A DNA stretch of 64,000 nt from Cognatilysobacter xinjiangensis. Lineage in GTDB: Bacteria; Pseudomonadota; Gammaproteobacteria; Xanthomonadales; Xanthomonadaceae. Under the pieces are notes generated by a model that was not told where the DNA came from, did not search any database, and was given only the letters and a program-made list of their open reading frames with translations. Shown in pieces: positions 62,124 through 64,000 of this stretch (its first letter is position 1; every line of letters starts with the position of its first letter). The stretch lies in the NCBI RefSeq assembly GCF_014651995.1, contig NZ_BMXY01000001.1, positions 992,001 through 1,056,000 of the forward strand. Reading direction: 5' to 3'. The translations under genes and the position numbers were made by a program.

Positions 62124-63211
62124 TCACCCTTCCCTGGCTTCATCCGCAGCGCGCGACCGCGCTCGCACGGCTGCTCGCCGAGCGCGTTCTCGTGCTCGAC
62201 GGCGCGATGGGCACGATGATCCAGCAGCACGCGCTGTCGGAAGCGGACTACCGCGGCGAGCGCTTCGCCGCAGGTTTCGACTCGGCACAGGCGGCCGCGC
62301 ACGCACACGGCCCCGACTGCGGTTGCGCGCGCGACCAGCGCGGTAACAACGATCTGCTCAGCCTCACCCGCCCCGGGATCATTGCCGGCATCCACCGCGA
62401 ATACCTCGAGGCGGGCGCCGACCTCGTCGAGACCAATACCTTCAACTCCACCTCGATCGCGCTGGCCGACTACGGCCTGTCGCACCTCGCGCGCGAGCTC
62501 AACGAAGTCGGCGCACGGCTCGGGCGCGAGGTCTGCGACCAGGTCGAGCGCGCAACGGGACAGCCGCGCTTCGTGGTCGGCGTGCTCGGTCCGACCAACC
62601 GCACAGCCTCGCTGAGCCCCGACGTCAACCGGCCGGGGTATCGCGCCGTCACCTTCGACGAGCTGCGCGACGCGTACCGAGACGCGGCGGATGGCCTGAT
62701 CGACGGCGGCGCCGACGTGCTGATGGTCGAGACCATCTTCGACACGCTCAACGCCAAGGCCGCGCTGTTCGCGATCGAGGAAGCCTTCGACGCACGCGGC
62801 GCCCGGCTGCCGATAATGATCTCCGGCACGATCACCGACGCTTCGGGCCGGACGCTGTCGGGCCAGACCGCGGAAGCGTTCTGGTACTCGGTGCGGCACG
62901 CACGTCCGCTCGCCATCGGGCTCAATTGCGCGCTCGGCGCGAAGGAGCTGCGCGTGCACGTCGACGTACTCGCCCAGGTGGCCGATGCCTACGTCAGCGC
63001 GCATCCCAATGCGGGCCTGCCCAACGCGTTCGGCGGTTACGACGAAACGCCCGAGGACATGGCCGCGGTCATCGGCGAATTCGCGCACGCGGGCCTCGTC
63101 AATCTCGTCGGCGGCTGCTGCGGCACCACGCCGGCGCACATCCGCGCCATCGCGGAGGCCGTACGCGGCCTCGCGCCCCGCGCACTGCCGGCGCTGCAGA
63201 GCGCTGCCTGA
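62120..63211 (+). CDS. metH: Methionine synthase, homocysteine-binding module (split MetH, part 1)
   Basis: A 363-aa protein equal to the first domain of cobalamin-dependent methionine synthase. The zinc ligands that activate homocysteine are Cys270 ([12 protein letters not shown]) and Cys333/Cys334 ([10 protein letters not shown]), with the same 63-residue spacing as E. coli MetH. Relative to E. coli it has an insert of about 17 residues between RGERFA and GNNDLL containing HGPDCGC. Ribosome site GGAGG; overlaps the regulator gene by ATGA. The rest of the enzyme is encoded by the next gene, a split I know from xanthomonads. Confidence 0.94.
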   Translation: MITLPWLHPQRATALARLLAERVLVLDGAMGTMIQQHALSEADYRGERFAAGFDSAQAAAHAHGPDCGCARDQRGNNDLLSLTRPGIIAGIHREYLEAGADLVETNTFNSTSIALADYGLSHLARELNEVGARLGREVCDQVERATGQPRFVVGVLGPTNRTASLSPDVNRPGYRAVTFDELRDAYRDAADGLIDGGADVLMVETIFDTLNAKAALFAIEEAFDARGARLPIMISGTITDASGRTLSGQTAEAFWYSVRHARPLAIGLNCALGAKELRVHVDVLAQVADAYVSAHPNAGLPNAFGGYDETPEDMAAVIGEFAHAGLVNLVGGCCGTTPAHIRAIAEAVRGLAPRALPALQSAA

Positions 63212-63258
63212 TCCTCAATTTGCGTGCCCCTCGCCTGCGCGGGCCGAAGACGAGATCG

Positions 63259-64000
63259 ATGAAACCACTCCATCGCCATACCCGCCTCGCCGGCCTCGAA
63301 CCGCTCGTGGTGACGCCCGAATCGAACTTCATCAACGTCGGCGAGCGCACCAACGTCACGGGCTCGGCGCAGTTCAAGAAGCTGATTCTCGAGGGGCGAC
63401 TGGACGAAGCCGTCGTAGTGGCCCGCCAGCAGGTCGAGAACGGCGCGCAGGTCATCGACGTCAACATGGACGAGGGCCTGCTCGACTCCGAGAAGGCGAT
63501 GGTCGAATTCCTCAACCTGATCGCCGCGGAGCCCGACATCGCGCGCGTGCCGGTGATGGTCGACAGCTCGAAATGGAGCGTGATCGAGGCGGGCCTCAAG
63601 TGCCTGCAGGGCAAGGGCATCGTCAACTCGATCTCGCTCAAGGAGGGCGAGGCCGAGTTCCTGCGACAGGCGCGCCTGGTGCGGCGCTACGGCGCCGCGG
63701 TGGTCGTCATGGCATTCGACGAGCAGGGCCAGGCGGACACGCTGCCACGGAAAGTGGAGATCTGCTCGCGGGCCTATGCGCTGCTGACCGACGAGGTCGG
63801 GTTCGCGCCCGAGGACATCATCTTCGATCCCAACGTGTTCGCGATCGCCACGGGCATCGAGGAGCACGACAACTACGCGGTCGACTTCATCGAGGCCGCG
63901 CGTGAGCTGAAGCGACGGTTCCCGTACAGCCACGTGTCGGGCGGCGTGTCCAACGTGTCGTTCTCGTTCCGCGGCAACGAACCGGTGCGGCAGGCGATCC
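63259..64000 (+). CDS. metH2: Methionine synthase, folate/cobalamin/reactivation part (split MetH, part 2; partial)
   Basis: Starts at ATG 63259 ([20 protein letters not shown]) and is cut by the window end after about 247 residues. The visible part is the pterin-binding (methyltetrahydrofolate) domain: [50 protein letters not shown] and [19 protein letters not shown]. Cobalamin and activation domains are expected beyond base 64000. The 47-nt gap after part 1 has no start-to-stop overlap, so the two proteins are made separately and must assemble. Confidence 0.93.
   Translation, partial: MKPLHRHTRLAGLEPLVVTPESNFINVGERTNVTGSAQFKKLILEGRLDEAVVVARQQVENGAQVIDVNMDEGLLDSEKAMVEFLNLIAAEPDIARVPVMVDSSKWSVIEAGLKCLQGKGIVNSISLKEGEAEFLRQARLVRRYGAAVVVMAFDEQGQADTLPRKVEICSRAYALLTDEVGFAPEDIIFDPNVFAIATGIEEHDNYAVDFIEAARELKRRFPYSHVSGGVSNVSFSFRGNEPVRQAI

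Noticed and set aside
55073-63211. An 8.1-kb open frame on the plus strand (2712 codons) running antisense through the glutamate dehydrogenase and acyl-CoA dehydrogenase genes into metH.
   Set aside because: Its amino-acid content (Ala, Arg, His, Val, Leu runs) is that of a shadow frame in GC-rich DNA. Only the last 363 codons, from ATG 62120, match a protein family (MetH module).

Overview
The window is ordinary chromosomal DNA from a strongly GC-rich gammaproteobacterium, almost certainly a member of the Xanthomonadaceae of the Lysobacter/Luteimonas/Xanthomonas type. The evidence is gene content and order: lysS-prfB-recJ-rpfE-greA-carB-carA-dapB (the flank of the rpf quorum-sensing region in relatives), hrcA-grpE-dnaK-dnaJ, a divergent fur/bamE pair, a methionine synthase split into two genes behind an ArsR-methyltransferase regulator, and a bacterial kynurenine pathway. 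Genes are densely packed, many start and stop codons overlap by 1-4 nt, and I see no insertion sequence, prophage, integrase, CRISPR array, rRNA or tRNA. The longest gap without a gene is about 220 bp.

Layout. 1-11.5 kb, minus strand: translation and DNA-repair block (lysS partial, prfB with programmed frameshift, recJ, rpfE, greA), then carbamoyl-phosphate synthase (carB, a small membrane protein, carA) and dapB. 11.5-17.3 kb: a 2OG-Fe(II) oxygenase, then the heat-shock cluster dnaJ-dnaK-grpE-hrcA (minus) with a near-perfect sigma-32 promoter in front of grpE. 17.4-24 kb: recN, fur/bamE, ratA-rnfH, and the trans-translation pair smpB and ssrA (tmRNA, tag ANDDNYALAA) with a CHASE-PAS histidine kinase gene between them. 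24-30 kb: a four-gene DNA-repair operon (MBL exonuclease, ATP-dependent DNA ligase, Lhr-like helicase, PdeM phosphoesterase). 30-39 kb, minus: OmpA-like lipoprotein, photolyase, alanine racemase, KTSC protein, dnaB, rplI-rpsR-rpsF, DUF885 peptidase-like protein, IscA-type protein.

39.3-51.7 kb, plus strand: a long run of tightly packed genes starting with asnS and continuing through two small proteins, a PaiB-like flavoprotein, an SDR with an altered active site, aminomuconate semialdehyde dehydrogenase, beta-carbonic anhydrase, aminomuconate deaminase, 3-hydroxyanthranilate dioxygenase, ACMS decarboxylase, kynureninase, kynurenine 3-monooxygenase and exonuclease I. Together these take kynurenine to 3-hydroxyanthranilate and then either toward quinolinate/NAD or, through ACMS decarboxylase, into catabolism. 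51.7-61 kb, minus: 5'-nucleotidase, DUF2795 protein, SDR, NAD kinase, a giant NAD-glutamate dehydrogenase and an acyl-CoA dehydrogenase. 61.2-64 kb, plus: ArsR-methyltransferase regulator and the two metH genes, the second cut by the window end.

Nearly everything belongs to known families. The items most worth a second look are arrangements rather than new proteins: a carbonic anhydrase inside the kynurenine operon and a strong hairpin just before the flux-diverting decarboxylase gene; the kinase between smpB and ssrA; the small protein inside carAB; repeated 10-bp palindromes upstream of the glutamate dehydrogenase gene; and paired hairpins between rpsR and rplI.
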